64,000 bases of DNA from Xiphophorus maculatus. Lineage: Eukaryota > Chordata > Actinopteri > Cyprinodontiformes > Poeciliidae. The notes under the pieces were generated by a model, which saw only the letters and a program-made list of their open reading frames with translations, was not told the DNA's origin and ran no database searches. The translations under genes were made by a program, and so were the position numbers. Shown here piece after piece: positions 1 to 13,600 of the stretch (positions are counted from its first letter, which is position 1; every line of letters starts with the position of its first letter). The DNA lies in NCBI RefSeq assembly GCF_002775205.1, contig NC_036445.1, forward strand, positions 29,699,453 to 29,763,452. Reading direction: 5' to 3'.

Positions 1-20
1 TGTGCTGAATTATCACTTAC

Positions 21-3000
21 TGCACAGAGTTATCTGCCATACAGTGGCAGTCTGAGTCGCTCGATGAGAGGTGGTCCCCTGTGCTGGGCTGTGGCTGCAA
101 GCAGGGGCCGTTGGGCCTGCTGGCATTGAGGTTAGGCCTGGGCGGAGGCGTTGGAGGTCGTAGATCCGTCTCCAGGACTTCTCTCAACAGGCCAATCTGT
201 GAGTTCTGCAGCAGAGGTCAAGAAACACACGCATGGGCAAATAGAAGCATGATGGAAACGGGCAGGAAGCCAGGCAAGACTTTCTCAACTTGAAACCCAT
301 TCGAATTTTATGATGGTTCAAGTCTACGTTCATGTTCAGTTATTGGTTTTGTCTTTTGTTTGGAGCATTTTTTGAAAACAACATCGTATTTTCTGAAGCA
401 ATAACAAGAAGATTATTGATCACAAAAATGCCATGGATGATGGGGACATAGATTCTTTTACATGTTCTATTGTTATATCATATTGCGGAGAGGTAGGACT
501 GCATGTTACCTTGGGAGGATTTGCTGGATCACCTCATCCACAAAGACTGATTAGAGAGTGAGTACAACTGCCTTGACTTCAACACTGAAGCACAGTCCAC
601 TTTCTGTTCAGTTTGTCCAATAATCTGTTCTAAGGCTGCGCATTAACATGGACTGTGTGTTTCTCTCTTTTCTGCTCGATTCGGCTTAGGATTCAAATAA
701 ACAATATAAATTCAAAGGGGATTTATAAGCTAATGCTAACCTAAACTTAGCTTCAACTGAAAAACAACAGTTGGAAGGCTAGCCTGTTAACATCAAACAA
801 AAGCTATTACCAAGGTAACCCTTGCTCATATTAGAGCAGAAATTAAAAACAAACAAATTACAAAGTAACATCAGCTAGAAGCCAAATACAGCGCAACACT
901 TACATATCAAAGCAATAATTAGCAGTCGTTAACAAATCGCTGTAACCCTCCTTTATCATAGACACAGACTTTTATCAATGCAAAACAAAAAGTAAAGACC
1001 CCCTTAGCTGCCCGACAAGGTGCCTGCTAATGCTGTTTAAGTTGTTTAACTTAAACAGCATTAATTAAACAAAATTGACCCCCCCCCCCAAAAAAAACAG
1101 TAATACTAGGGAATTTATAGCAAATCATATAATGCTCACTGGACATTTTTTGTGTCTATAAAACAAGTACATTTCTCATGTGTTTCTGTGTGAAACTGGA
1201 GCTCACAACCCAACTAGCTAATAGCTCCAAATTAGCAACAGCCCCTGATCAAACCTGTTCTGCAGAGCTGTAGGTCAGAATGAGCTTGGCTCCCTGGATG
1301 ATGGACATGTAGGAGAAGCGCAGTTGGTCAGAGGTCTGGATCAGGCCCATGCGATATTCCCTCATATCCAGCAGCACCTTCTGTATGTCCACAGATGACG
1401 AGCTCTTACTCCTGTCCATCTACAAAACAGATTTATCTGTTTATGGAATACATTTGGAAGGTGTTATTCAGTTAAGCCAATGTTTTCACTCCACACTGAG
1501 GCGCATCAGACTGCTTATCAGCATGTTACCACTGGGTTTCATGAGGTCACCACCTTGGTGGCTCAGTGTGTACCTGTGAGTCAGTTGTGTAATTATTTTT
1601 TATTTATTACAGCAGCTTGTCTTTCATGTGTGCTTCCATTTGCTAGTCAATGTGCCTTTCATTGTTTTACTTGTGTTTCAGAACAAGCGTAGATCTGGAA
1701 AATAGATATGCTCATCCAAGAGTCGTGGTCCAGAGTCGCTTGCATTTTTATTTTGTCATAAGCTAGAACGTTTGGGAGTCACTGAAATGGTTTTGGTAAA
1801 GCTTCAATCTACCAATTTAAAATTTAACAGCTCCTGTCATTAGTGGCCATTAGGTAAACATTATGGGAGCAAAGGAGACGTCACACTGTGTGTGAGAGAG
1901 AGCAGTCACTGTAAAACAGGCTTTTTCTATTGTAACGCAAGATAAAATACTTATGGAGTAGATATTTTAGGCTGCACTGTTGTGTTGTTCTTTAAGCAGC
2001 TTGTATTTGTGATTAGCACCATTAGCTAGGTTAGCATGGCTAATTTTGGATGTATTTGTAACAGATTGTAAACCCTTACTGTAATTTTGAATTTTCCAAA
2101 ACACTGCCTACATTTCCCAAATCATGGTATTTCCATCCTAACCAGATTAAATGCTTAAAGGGATAAAAAAAAAAAATTCTTTATTCTTCCAAATGTTACT
2201 GGAAATTTATGTATTGTAAACACCTCACCTCACCCAAATAGTCACCTGTGAATCTTTTCTCAGTAGCAGCATCCACACAGCAGAGTGTCGTCTTTACAGT
2301 GACCAGGCAGTGCTTTGCATGGCATGTTCAGGGACTGAGAAAAGATCCGATTACTGAGTTTCCAACTCGTCTCTCACCATCTCTCACCAGTTAAAATTTG
2401 GTCGCCCATGCTCACCGACCAATTTCTTGATACGTCTCTAAATTTTAAATATTTTTAGGGGACTTTGATAAAGTTCCAAATATATTCCAGCTAATAACTT
2501 TGAAGCAGGTAGGTAAATGGGCTCTGATTTATACATCACTTGTAAAAAAATAAGAGGGAAGATTCATTCTGCTGTCAGTTTCTTACAAGTTTTAATAGAG
2601 AACAGAAGAAAACTTTCTTGAACTGTTGCTAAAGATACTAAGTTATTGAAAAAAAGAACTAAAAACAATTCCACATAGATAAAAAAAAGGCACAAAGCTC
2701 ATGGTGCTGAATGAATCTGAAAACAGAAGAATTCCTGAATGTGGGAAGGAGTTTCCAGGTAATCACTGACATCATTGTTTTCTGCCTGAATAAGCAAACT
2801 AAATATACCATGAATAAAGTTCAGAACCAACATGCCACAACATCTCTCTCTAGCTTCCAGCCCTCTCAAATATTATGTTAGGATGACTGACTCATCGGAC
2901 TCAGATGCCAAACTAAATGGTTTAACCCTTTGCTCCCAGTATAATCAGCGTTAAGCAACTACTTCCCATAACAATAACACTCTCTCACCAAGACCAGGCA

Positions 3001-6000
3001 AGTGTCCACCAAGGCAAACGTCCCCGAGCGTCCAATCCCAGCACTGCAGTGCACCACTGAGGGCCCATGTTCGGGCCCCAGGGAGCCAGACTCGCGGACC
3101 TTGAAGAGGAAATTGAGGAAAGAGGCGGGAGATTCTGGCACCCCGAAATCAGGCCACGTGGTGTAGTGAAAGTGGTAGATCTCTCTGGATTCCCCCGTCT
3201 GGCAAGAAAAGTATGACATCAGTCGTGAACCATGTGCAGCACATACAAGTTCCGGCATTTCTGGTTTTAACAAGAAATAAAGACAAAAACAAAGACTGAG
3301 TCCTTGTTTATAGACTGATTTACAATCACCTTGTGTGAAAATAAAACGGAGGAATTTAGGGACAATACAATGTTAGCAACACATTAGCCCAGGGGTCTTC
3401 AACCGTTACAATCCATTCCAAACAGTCATTTCTACCCTCCGTCGAGCTGAATGAAAATATCAACTATAGAAAATTTTACAGAAGAAAAACAGAACATTTT
3501 TGCTCACAGAGCGTGGGTACATTCTCTTCTGTGGAAAACGAAGCAAAGAAAGTGGACCGTTTCTAACCGTTTCTTGTTGGTATTCATAGTTACCAACAAG
3601 AAAGTAATATTACTGGTTTAATATGACTTTAAGGGTCATTCTGTTGTGGGAATTCAATGCAATCCCAACATGAAAAAAAAAACCTGAAAACCTCCTGAAA
3701 CCTGCAAAATAACTACATTTAAAAACATCAGATTGTTCTTTATCATTTTTGTCAAAGTTATTAAGAGCCAATGAGGAAAACACAAAGAACCACTTGTGGC
3801 CCCCGGAGCCGCAGGTTGCATCTAAACCACTTAAGCATGCTGCATGGTGGCAAGATCTTCCTCTTTTGAACTTTGACCTTGTTTTTGTAGGGCCCGACTA
3901 GGATTCATGTGACGTGGAAAATGCACAGAATTTGACAAACTAAGTGGAATCCACAACAAAACACGGAATTTCACAAAAATATTTCTCATCAGCAAGTAGG
4001 AAAATATATTTTGTGGTTTCTGAAGTAATCTGGCTGCTCCAGCTCCCTACTGGAACTTGCACAATCATTTACTCATTAAAATAACATTTCTATTCTGTCT
4101 TTGTTAATGTTAATTATGTAAATATAAAAAATGCAAAAAAATAAAAAGTCATCCTACTGAGTTGTACGTCCGTTGGATCAGGAGTATGATATTTCTATTT
4201 TCTAATTATTGTTGTTAATCTTGTATTCGTATATTTTTTAACAACTTGGAACTATTTTAGTGACTCATTCTGATGCTGATGTTGCACCTGAATTTCAGGC
4301 TGTTTCTATTCTATTCTATTTCATTCTATTCTGTTCTATGGTTGGCTAGATCCGCTCGGCTCCACACAAAGAGAGAGAGAAAAACTAAATAAAAATTGGC
4401 TGCCATTGAGAAAAGGCTCACTGAAACACCAGAGCGGAGCACGAATTTCAGATTATTGCTTCCAACGTTTCATCTCATGCTCACCTTTGTGTTCTCTAGT
4501 TCTAGCACCCTGATTGTATAGTGGGATTGGTCCTCTTCTGACAACAGTCGAACAACAAAACCCGTGTCATTGAAGGACATCTGCAGCTCCTCTGAAGTGG
4601 GCCAGTACTGAGCACACTTTTCCTGTGGGGAAACAGAGAGGTCATCACTCAGGCTCGGACAGGAAGCAGCTTGCAGCGGTTTCATAGACAGATGAGTACG
4701 TGTGACCTTAAGCAGCAATCAAGACAGACTCACAGACCGAGTTAGCGCCTTTTAGGTGAGTTAGTCATTCTCCAAACTCCAAGAATTCCACCGTATCTAA
4801 CAGCAGTGGCGCAAAAAGTGGGTGCCCCACTAGAAGGGGCGCCACATGATGGCAGACAACAATTATTTCATGTCCGCATTTTCTGTAGTTAACAGCTGTT
4901 TGTGTTTATAATGTGCCCGGACACACGTCAGAAAGTACTTAGCTGCACAAACACTGCAAGTACAAGCTCTGTGCAGTCCTGGTAAAATAAACAAACAAAA
5001 AAAAGAACACAAAACATAAGAGCTTAAAGTCTTAAAATATATGACATATTGCATTGTTTCAGAAGGACTAAGCTGTAATGCAGAAGCACTATGTGAAGAG
5101 ACCAAGCGCAACCTAGCTTCGTAGATAGAGACTCAGATTGTAAGTAGCTGCAGATCAAATGCAGCGATTACCTGATGCACAGGATGTGCACGCATCTCTA
5201 GCTTTCTGTTCTTCAGCTTTTATGTGGGTGTTACCCTGGAGCTAACCCATAGCCATGACCTTAGGGAAGCAGCTGTGGCTGTATCCATTATTTTAAAAAA
5301 GCTATTTCCAATATTTTTGTAAGTTAGTCACTTTACAATACAAAAAAAAAAGAAAAATGGTTGCCCATTTTTCCAGGAATGGACGCTTTAGCAAGTTCCT
5401 CCCTGTGAAGGTCAGTCATCCATTGCTCAAAGAAAAAACACTCTTCAGACTTCACTATGTTAAAGTTCATGACAGAGCAGCTGCTAAGAACCAGTATGGC
5501 TTGTCTGAGTGGGTTGGGAGGGGAAAGGTCTGGAGAACTGAATTTGAACAACACACAAAGGTTTGGGCTTGTTTTACAGCTGCAGGACCACGGGCATGCA
5601 GCAGCTCCAACCATGACCTCCTCTGTTTCTCTAGGGTAAACGAGAGGCCGTCTGTCTCCCAGCTGAGGTGTGGCTGAATGTTGGTCGTGATCAGAAAGGT
5701 ACAACTGACAAAAGGGTCGGGAAGTGGACGAGACCTAGACAATGTCCAAACCTCAACCTGATCCAGAGGCTCTAGTGAACTCTAAGAGAGCTATGCTTTA
5801 AAAAAAAATACCTGAAAGACATAATAAACTAAAACACCAAAGGAAGAATAATAAACCAGCATTCCTGCACAGTGGAAGAGTAATAAGACCATAGAGATGA
5901 TGATAATATCGTATTCTTGTTGCTGAAGGCAAATCAACATCCTGAATTTTTCATGCAGTTTGGTTACTGTAGAATAAACAATAACATGCAATTGAACTGT

Positions 6001-8225
6001 TGTATTTCACGCGTTGTTGTTGTTCTTTTGGGTTAATACTTTTTAATATTTAAAATTTTAACAATAGGTCAGATATTTTTCCACATTTTATGTCCTGAAA
6101 CATAAAACCTCAGAACCAAAAGCAGAAGCACAGTTCCATATATACTGCTCAAAAAAATAAAGGGAACACTTTAAGTGTTAAACACCTGTTTAAGTGTTCC
6201 CTTTATTTTTTTGAGCAGTGTAGAAAACACAGAAATGCTTCTCTCTCCCACATGTACAGCTTATAAAGTTTTTCCTTTCCTCAGTTAAACACCAGAGAAT
6301 GCTACATGTGTGGCTAAGCCCAAAATTACTCATATCTGTAGCAGATTAAATATAAAGTTATCATTTCATTTGACCAACATCGTCATTCTGACTGGAGGTA
6401 ATGACGCATAGAAGTGGCCTGACTTGTCGAAACGTCCCAAACATGATAGAAAATTTGTGGAAAGAAAATAAATAATATCTGTCCATTTTTAAATAAAATG
6501 CAGTTAAAACGATAACTTTATTGTTTCAAACTCGATCCTTCTTCGACACCGTTGTTTTAAAATTAAATAAATCCTCATCTCTATATATTAAATCTCAAGC
6601 AGCCAGAGGTGTAAATAACTTAAGGCTGTAAATCTGGTATATATTAAGTAATAAAGATAGACATTTCCAAACACAGTCCTTGTATATGAAAACTTGTTGT
6701 CATACTCACAGATCCTTTCTCTATCACTCTGTTGAGCATTATAACAGCTTTAGAACATTGCTCCCAGACCATCAACCAGAAATGGCCACACGTATTCCTC
6801 AAAGGGCCCTGTCAAAGTAAAAAAAAAAAAAAAAAGTTCACGAAAGTGTGACATACCGAGTAGAACAGTGTGCAATACAGTAGCATTCTCTCAATAGCTT
6901 CCATACCTGAGTTAGAATGTAAGCTCTCTCGGCTTCTTTCACAGCGACTAAACTCGCGTTAATGTAGTCATTGTCCGCGTTTTCAAGCTTTACCCGACTG
7001 TGATCATCTGACGAGGGGAGAAAAAAAAACGACAGACGGCGAAGCAATTACAACAATGCAAATTCTCAGCCACCATATTGGGGAAACAAACAAAACAAAC
7101 AAATCTCTCGTTGCGCAAAGACTCACATGGGCTGACGTCTCTGTAGCGATTCAAATTCCTGTTCACTGGAAGCTTAGCTACTTTGTACGGATATTCGATG
7201 GCTTGGTTGCGGATGTCCTGGCGCAAACGAGAAGAAAGGTTAAAGGTTAGCTAGTGAAAAGATTTTCTACTAGCTGGGTTCCTACACACAAAACTCCATA
7301 CATTTACATCCTCAGCTTTCAGAGTTCTCGGTCCTGTTTAAGTCACGTTGGCAACAATACTTAATTGAGAAGCAGAAACTAACGGTAGCAAATATGAAGG
7401 TTTGCCTTAAAATTGAAGAAAACAAACAATGTACTGTCTGATACCAGTAGTGGAAATTTGATTTGCATTATTTTGTGCTTCTACTGAAAAACAGTTGCAA
7501 TCTTGAATTTTGTACACACATATATACAGCTATTTAAAATAATGCAAATTTTTTTGATTGTGTGATGATAGTACCCCACACGGCTAAAGGGAATTATATG
7601 TTTAGTTTCTGACAGTTTCACACCTGTTTGGGTTCAAGCGATGCGTTTTTTGGTCTCCTTTCAGACGCTGTGCAGTTTGAGGGATTTTTTTTAACTTACT
7701 CTTTCACTTTTGGACTGTTGTGTTACTGTGGCAACAAAGTATTGTTTATATAAATGGGAGCGGCCGATTGGCAATTCAAGAGCCTAAATAATACTTGAAC
7801 TACGGCCCAAATCCCTGAAAAGAGCAGAGCCTGCCAACAACTGATGGCGCCATCCAGGACATTTGACTGTGGAATATCGTCTCTGCCACCTGGAAATTGA
7901 GCTGTTAGCATGTTGTGACATTCATGCAAAAATCTCCAGTCAGAGGACTCCTCAAGTCCTCTGCAATACTGACTGCTTTTGGAATTACTGTCCACAGTGA
8001 CTCTTTGAGGACACCTGGATGATATTATCACAAATTTACATTTCCTTTCAGGATCACTTTTTCTTCTTTTATTTAATTGAACTGATTACATGCCACAGAT
8101 GATTGAATCAACAACCCAGATTTGGATTAATTTGATACAGTATTATGATTTTTAAAAGGGCTAACATAATTTATTGTACTATTGTATTTGTATTCCCTTT
8201 GGAATTAATAAAGTAATTTTGAGTT

Positions 8226-8286
<61 letters not shown>

Positions 8287-8984
8287 CTCGTTTAATAAAA
8301 AAAAAGAAACAAGATTTTTTTTTTCGTTTATACATTTTCTGATTCTGTAGAGAAAATTGTTTATTGATTTATTTGCGTCTCCTTTAAACAGCTGAAGTCA
8401 AACAGCAAACATTTCCCACTGCCTCAGTAAAATAAATAAATAAATAAATAAATAAACCGCGCAGTCAGTTTCTACGTTAAACAGGAACTAAAGTATTAAA
8501 AACTTTACTTGAATATGCCAGATTGGCTAACAGTGGTGGTGATAAAAACACATGCGTCTTTCTCTGGAAGTCTTTGGTGAGTTCTCAGAAACTGCGGCTG
8601 ACGTCCGCAAGCGTCACCCAAGCGGAGAGCTCCCCCGATGCACGCTTCCCCGCTACGGAAGTCAGCGCCCCCCCTCCCCCCTCCCCCTGCTAGCGCAGCT
8701 CGCTACTTTCTCACCATTAAGTGTTCGCTGTCGGGCTTCCTGCGGCGCCCGACGTGTCTGCGCCGCGCCGCGGGACGAAGCTCGTTAGTTAACCCAAAAA
8801 CACACGCCGCGGAACAAGCGGGGAAAGTGGTGAAACACAAGGAGATGAGTCTGAGAAGTGAACTGGCTAAGTTGGTTAGCAACCGATCGTCATAGAAACA
8901 CGAGAGGCCCTCGGTGTCCCGACTTACATTGTAAAGGTTCTGCCATTTCCCGGACGAATCGATATCCTCGAATTCTTGCTCCAT
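21..8984 (-). CDS. ptpn2: PTPN2 (TC-PTP), non-receptor tyrosine phosphatase, 3' end cut by window edge
   Basis: Dephosphorylates phosphotyrosine on JAKs, STATs and receptor kinases in the ER and nucleus. Coding exons, in transcript order on the minus strand: 8984-8928, 7217-7127, 7007-6907, 6808-6710, 4622-4485, 3198-2989, 1419-1255, 205-21. All junctions are GT-AG and keep frame. Visible catalytic features are WPDFGV (Asp ~179), the P-loop [11 protein letters not shown] (Cys ~213) and the Q-loop QTSDQ. The phosphotyrosine loop reads [10 protein letters not shown], where relatives have [10 protein letters not shown]. The start ATG at 8984 has A at -3 and G at +4. Exon 8 encodes a divergent tail containing PPTPPPRPN and ends at a GTAAGT donor; reading through it gives a stop at once. 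The exon 7 donor (GTTTGA) is weak, so that junction is the least certain. Assigned to PTPN2 rather than PTPN1 by sequence ([18 protein letters not shown]) and by its neighbours SEH1L and CEP192. The C-terminal tail exons lie outside the window. Confidence 0.93.
6144..6222. mobile_element. Short palindromic MITE remnant
   Basis: Two ~30-base arms (ACTGCTCAAAAAAATAAAGG... and its reverse complement) flank a short centre. Left flank TAT and right flank GTAG fit insertion at TA. Elements with these ends are common in fish genomes. Located in PTPN2 intron 4. Confidence 0.75.
7700..8229 (+). mobile_element. Possible 3' end of a retroelement
   Basis: The segment ends TTGGAATTAATAAAGTAATT just before a TA microsatellite, which resembles a retroelement tail. 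Its minus strand carries a 102-codon ORF with no recognised similarity. Family unknown; located in PTPN2 intron 1. Confidence 0.3.
8230..8282. repeat. (TA)n microsatellite
   Basis: About 26 uninterrupted TA units directly after a possible retroelement tail. Confidence 0.97.
8429..8456. repeat. (AAAT)n microsatellite
   Basis: About seven tandem AAAT units in PTPN2 intron 1, upstream of the GC-rich promoter region. Confidence 0.9.
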
Positions 8985-9180
8985 TGTGTCGCGGTTGGTG
9001 AAGTGAGGAGCCAGCCGGAGGACTTCGGGGTGTTTTCGCCGCCGTTATCCAACTTACTCCTCTCCTTTAGCCATCTGAAGAGCACTGTGTGTAACCTGAT
9101 GAATCCCTGCGGGGAGTCAATCTGCCTCTCCTTCACTCCGACTCTCGCGGGTTGCCAGGTTGCGTAACGGGAGCTGGTCA
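8560..9180. promoter_or_regulatory. GC/CpG-rich PTPN2 promoter and 5' region
   Basis: This stretch is clearly richer in G, C and CpG than the surrounding AT-rich DNA and surrounds PTPN2 coding exon 1 (8928-8984, minus strand). Part of it (8560-8927) lies in PTPN2 intron 1. I infer a CpG-island promoter. No TATA box is obvious and the transcription start cannot be placed. Confidence 0.6.
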
Positions 9181-10091
9181 TTTTTGCCCGTTTCGTACTT
9201 TTGTAGCTCTGGTCGTTATGTGTCGACTTGCGTCATTTCGTGCCCGCCTTGAAGACGTTTCCTTTCAGTGTTTCGGCATTGACATCTAATGATACCCCTA
9301 TACTGCTGTCTCGTCCCTACACGTTGTTATCCAACTTAAAGCACCGTTTATTTGTCTTGCTTGTCATTAATTTTAGATTAATTATGAATGGAAATACTGA
9401 AATGCTCCGTTTTCTTGTCGGTTGTGACTTAATTCAACTGCATATTAATTTCTGTAAATATTCTAAAATATTTATTTTGGAACGTTTATTTGGCCAAGTT
9501 GACTCGTGAAACATGAAAATTAAGGACTCATAAAACTCCCTTATAGTAGCTGCATACAGAACATAAAATTATATTTTATATAAAGCTCAACCAAAAATGA
9601 GCTTTCTTTAACCTTTCCCTTGTGGGAGTACTACATGTTATTTTGTATTTAGTGCTCATAGTTTGCATTAAAATTATGACTCCATTATTATGAAAGCAGA
9701 AAGGTTCTCAAAGTTATTTTTAGATTTATGCCCCGATTTTTCATAGTTTGTAGAATTGCCTGACTAGAACGGAATCAATATTAACATCAGTGGAAATATT
9801 TTTAAGGCACCAATTTCACAAATCAGTCCAGTTTGACAAGTTTACTTAATATGCTATACATTTATTTTCAATTTGAGGTGGTCTTACTGTCAGGAAAGCA
9901 ATTATACAGAAAGCTCTATAGGCATTTTTGTTCAGATTAAAAAGTTGCCAATCACTGTTTTACTGAGATATTTTTAGTATATAGAACTGAGCATTAATTA
10001 TGAGCTTAATCTAACCTATCATACATGGTTGAAAAAAGTAATAACTGGCACGTTCAGAAATAAGAGTGCAGAAAGAACCAGGCAAAAAAGA

Positions 10092-10179
<88 letters not shown>

Positions 10180-10649
10180 GTATGATTATCTCATGAATCT
10201 TAATGGCCGCTATTTGAAATGGTTTATGTCTTTTGAATATTGATTTAATTTTCGAAATCAACCATAGCGTGGCACATTCGTACAAACATGGCAACCTTCT
10301 AAATTACGCTTTGTGTTCTTGCTGCTACTATTTTACCTGAAAACTAACACTCGTCGTAACTCCGTGCATTCCTTAAGAGTGAAAAAAACATTTTCAGATT
10401 TCGATAATCTATTTTTGTTTACATTTATCTTTTACGTGCAATATGGCACATTTATCCCGATGAGTACCTACATCAAATAAAAAAACAAAAAACATTGTTC
10501 AAAAACTGTTTTTTAAGTTTGTCAGAAGGCGCCCCCTTGTGGTCAACACAATTCTGCAACGCATTCGCGGGCGCCAAACTCCAGCAACCGGAGTAGGAGA
10601 CACATGACAGGCCTACCAGCTAAGCCCTGCGACTAGAGGAGCTGGAATC
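8985..10649. other. Head-to-head PTPN2/SEH1L intergenic interval
   Basis: The two start codons face away from each other across 1,665 bases. The PTPN2 side is GC-rich up to about 9180. 9200-10080 is AT-rich with no recognised feature. A long AAT microsatellite occupies 10094-10178. The SEH1L side becomes GC-richer from about 10530. No ORF here resembles a known protein; the poly-leucine ORF on the minus strand is only the microsatellite. Confidence 0.6.
10094..10178. repeat. (AAT)n microsatellite, ~28 units
   Basis: Nearly pure trinucleotide array in the shared PTPN2/SEH1L promoter interval. Its right flank (to 10204) recurs in SEH1L intron 4 at 12715-12756. Confidence 0.97.
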
Positions 10650-13600
10650 ATGTTCGTCGCTCGCAGCATCGCCGCTGACCATAAAGATCTCATCCACGAT
10701 GTCTCGTACGATTTTCACGGCCGCAGAATGGCGACTTGTTCCAGCGACCAAAGCGTCAAGGTGAGCTAGAGTCGGCGCTAATGCTGAAGCTCAGCCTAGC
10801 ATGTTAGCATTCACCACGTTAGACACTGTTAGCTCTGTAAACATTACTGACTCATTTAAGTTGACTTGTTTGAGAAAATGTAAGCCTCCTGTACAACAAG
10901 GTAGCTTTACATTACAAACAGGGCTAAATAAGCTCGTTTTACATATAGCTAATATAGCTAGTTCGACTGAGTCAACTAGATAGAAAGAATTTCGTTTAGA
11001 TATTTTAAAATTATCTAAACAAAAGGCGTAAATGTATCAATCAATCACATTTTATTTGTATAGCACATTTCAGCAGCAAGGCATTTCAAAGTGCTTTACA
11101 TCATTACAAACACAGAATCACAATGCAATATAGAATCAATCATTGTCAAGTTCCATCAATAAATTTGTAATTGATTACATTTCAAATACAATTCTAAACA
11201 ACACTGATAATGTTAATGTTTTTGAGTGAATTTCTGCCTCTCAGGTGTGGGATAAAAGTGAGAATGGAGAGTGGCAGTGCACAGCCAGCTGGAAGGTAAG
11301 CACCGTGGCTTTCTGTCATTGTAAAACTGCCTGCCATATAAATCTGTTAAGCTGGTAGGGCTGTCACTAATGACTACCTTCTTATTAAGCTGTCATCAAA
11401 TCAATAAATTGATTAAATATTAGTTCTGAAAATAGGGGTCATGATGGAGTCCTTGAGATGATTTCAGAGATCAAACTAATGAAAAAAATATGACATATTG
11501 AAAGCAGATGTGTGCAGTTGATTTTGCAACAGAATAACAAATAGATAAAAACAGTCTGGTATTGATCCTTCTTTTGTTGTTGCTCTACTGTTTTATTGAG
11601 TTTCTTGTAAGTCATGGAGTTAACTGATAGACTATTTGAGATCAGTTTCTTATGTGGATCAGATGCTAAAAGGTTTGTGAAGCTCTACAGTGGAGCCCCA
11701 GTATTCTCTCGGGGTAGGAACCTGGGGGACCAGTCTGAGAATAGTTGAGTTCTGTAAATACCTGACTGACTTTTTTTTTATCTGAAAAGTCGCTAAATAT
11801 GGCAAAATAGTTGCTTAGTTGGCTATAATTCTTAGCTGATATATCGGCATTACCGTCTGTATCGATGTTAGCCATTTTTTAGCATAGAAATATCGATCTC
11901 CAAAGTAGAACTGGGATGATATTATCAGCTGATGTTTATTTCCTTCTTGCCAAGCACTGTCACCTGTGGAGCCATTTTTTCACAGTATTGAAAGGGAAAT
12001 ATATCTATATATATTGGTTATTGGCCATAAAAGCAACATTAATGTCGCATGTCGTTTTTAGTCCAGATGTTAACATCAGTGCATTTCTAATCATGTTATT
12101 GCTTTGTCCTGGCAGCCCTATGAACACTCTTACATATTTACCTTATTGCTCCATAACCCATGTGTGTGTTGAGCTCAAATCCATGTCCTCCTGTCTAAAT
12201 ATTGTGAAATTGGCGTGAGTTTCAGAAACATATCCTTTGTCTGGTGCAGACCCACAGTGGATCGGTGTGGAGAGTGACCTGGGCTCACCCGGAGTTTGGC
12301 CAAGTCCTGGCCTCCTGCTCGTTTGACCGAACAGCCGCCGTCTGGGAGGAGATCGTCGGGGAGTCCAACGACAAGCAGCGGGGCCTGAGCCACTGGGTCA
12401 GCGCAGCCGCTAGCCGTTTGAAAACCAGCCTCGACTTGATTCTTGTCGTGTTGAGTTTTAACCCAGGCCGTCCACATCGCCTCTGTCCAGATCAAGAGAA
12501 CCACGCTGGTGGACAGCAGAACGTCGGTGACGGACGTGAAGTTTGCGCCTAAACACATGGGTCTGATGCTGGCCACCTGCTCTGCAGACGGCGTGGTGAG
12601 GATCTACGAGGCTCCGGACGTGATGAACCTGAGCCAGTGGTCTCTGCAGCACGAGATCTCCTGCAAGCTCAGCTGCAGCTGCATATCATGGAATCCCTCG
12701 AGGTACTGCGGCCGTAATAATAATAATAAATGTATGATTATCTCATGAATCTTAATCTACGCAGCAGGTTCCTACCAGGTCTGGCTAGGTCCCACGTCTG
12801 CTTTCCTTTAATGTCTGATTCAAATCCTTATTCTAATCTCCAGACTAAACCACTTCCAAACTCATTTTTGGAAACTTGGTTTCCATTCAGTAATTAGAAG
12901 TAGTGAACTTTGACCATAGAGAAAAACAGTGTGCTGCAGGTCCTTTGATAACAGAAGCTGTTTGGAGTTCAACAGATGATGAAGGGATTAAAAGATCATC
13001 CCTGTTTATGTATCAGTACGTATTTTCCTCAGCTGTATATGATTTTTTTTTTTAACAACTCAAAAAACGTGTTTTCTGCATTCCGAACGTGGGATGTTTC
13101 TATTTTAATGCACTATTAATAAAAACCTCCTGATCAGATATCAGACTTAGGCAAAGAATGTAGCAGCACCTTCCTTGTGGAAGCATTAGAAATGTTATTA
13201 ACAGTGTTCATTTGTGTTGCTCTCCCTAACAATTTTCATGTTGATGAAAGCGGTGTATAGTTGATTTTTTTTTTTCTTCCATATATATTTTTCTTATTGT
13301 TGCCGTTTTCATCAGGTTTCGTCAGCAGTTTGCACATCCTGTTGTTTACCCTGAACACCATGTTGGTGCTCAGTCACAGAATAAAACCTGCTTCGCTTAA
13401 GCCAGATAAACCGTCTCCATAAGTATTGAACAGTAAAATCAGTAAAAAAAAAAAAAAGAAGCAGACTAAATTTTTAAGTTTCCTTGTAAATAATGATTTA
13501 GAAAGCATTAAAAACTTTCCTAATCTTATCAGTGGATTTTAGCAGATTTTAGCTGTTGTAGGATTTCTCTTTTGCCTTTTGGCAAAAGACCACGCGACAT

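Noticed and set aside
502..550. Possible PTPN2 exon on the minus strand (acceptor CTAATCAG, donor GTAACA, 37 nt).
   Set aside because: Its length and frame do not fit between exon 7 (phase 0 end) and exon 8 (phase 0 start); the required frame has a TGA.
5333..5742. Overlapping ORFs on both strands in PTPN2 intron 4.
   Set aside because: No splice signals or recognised protein; probably a decayed transposon that I cannot classify.
10019..10294. 91-codon minus-strand ORF with a poly-leucine run.
   Set aside because: It is the translation of the AAT microsatellite and has no other coding signal.
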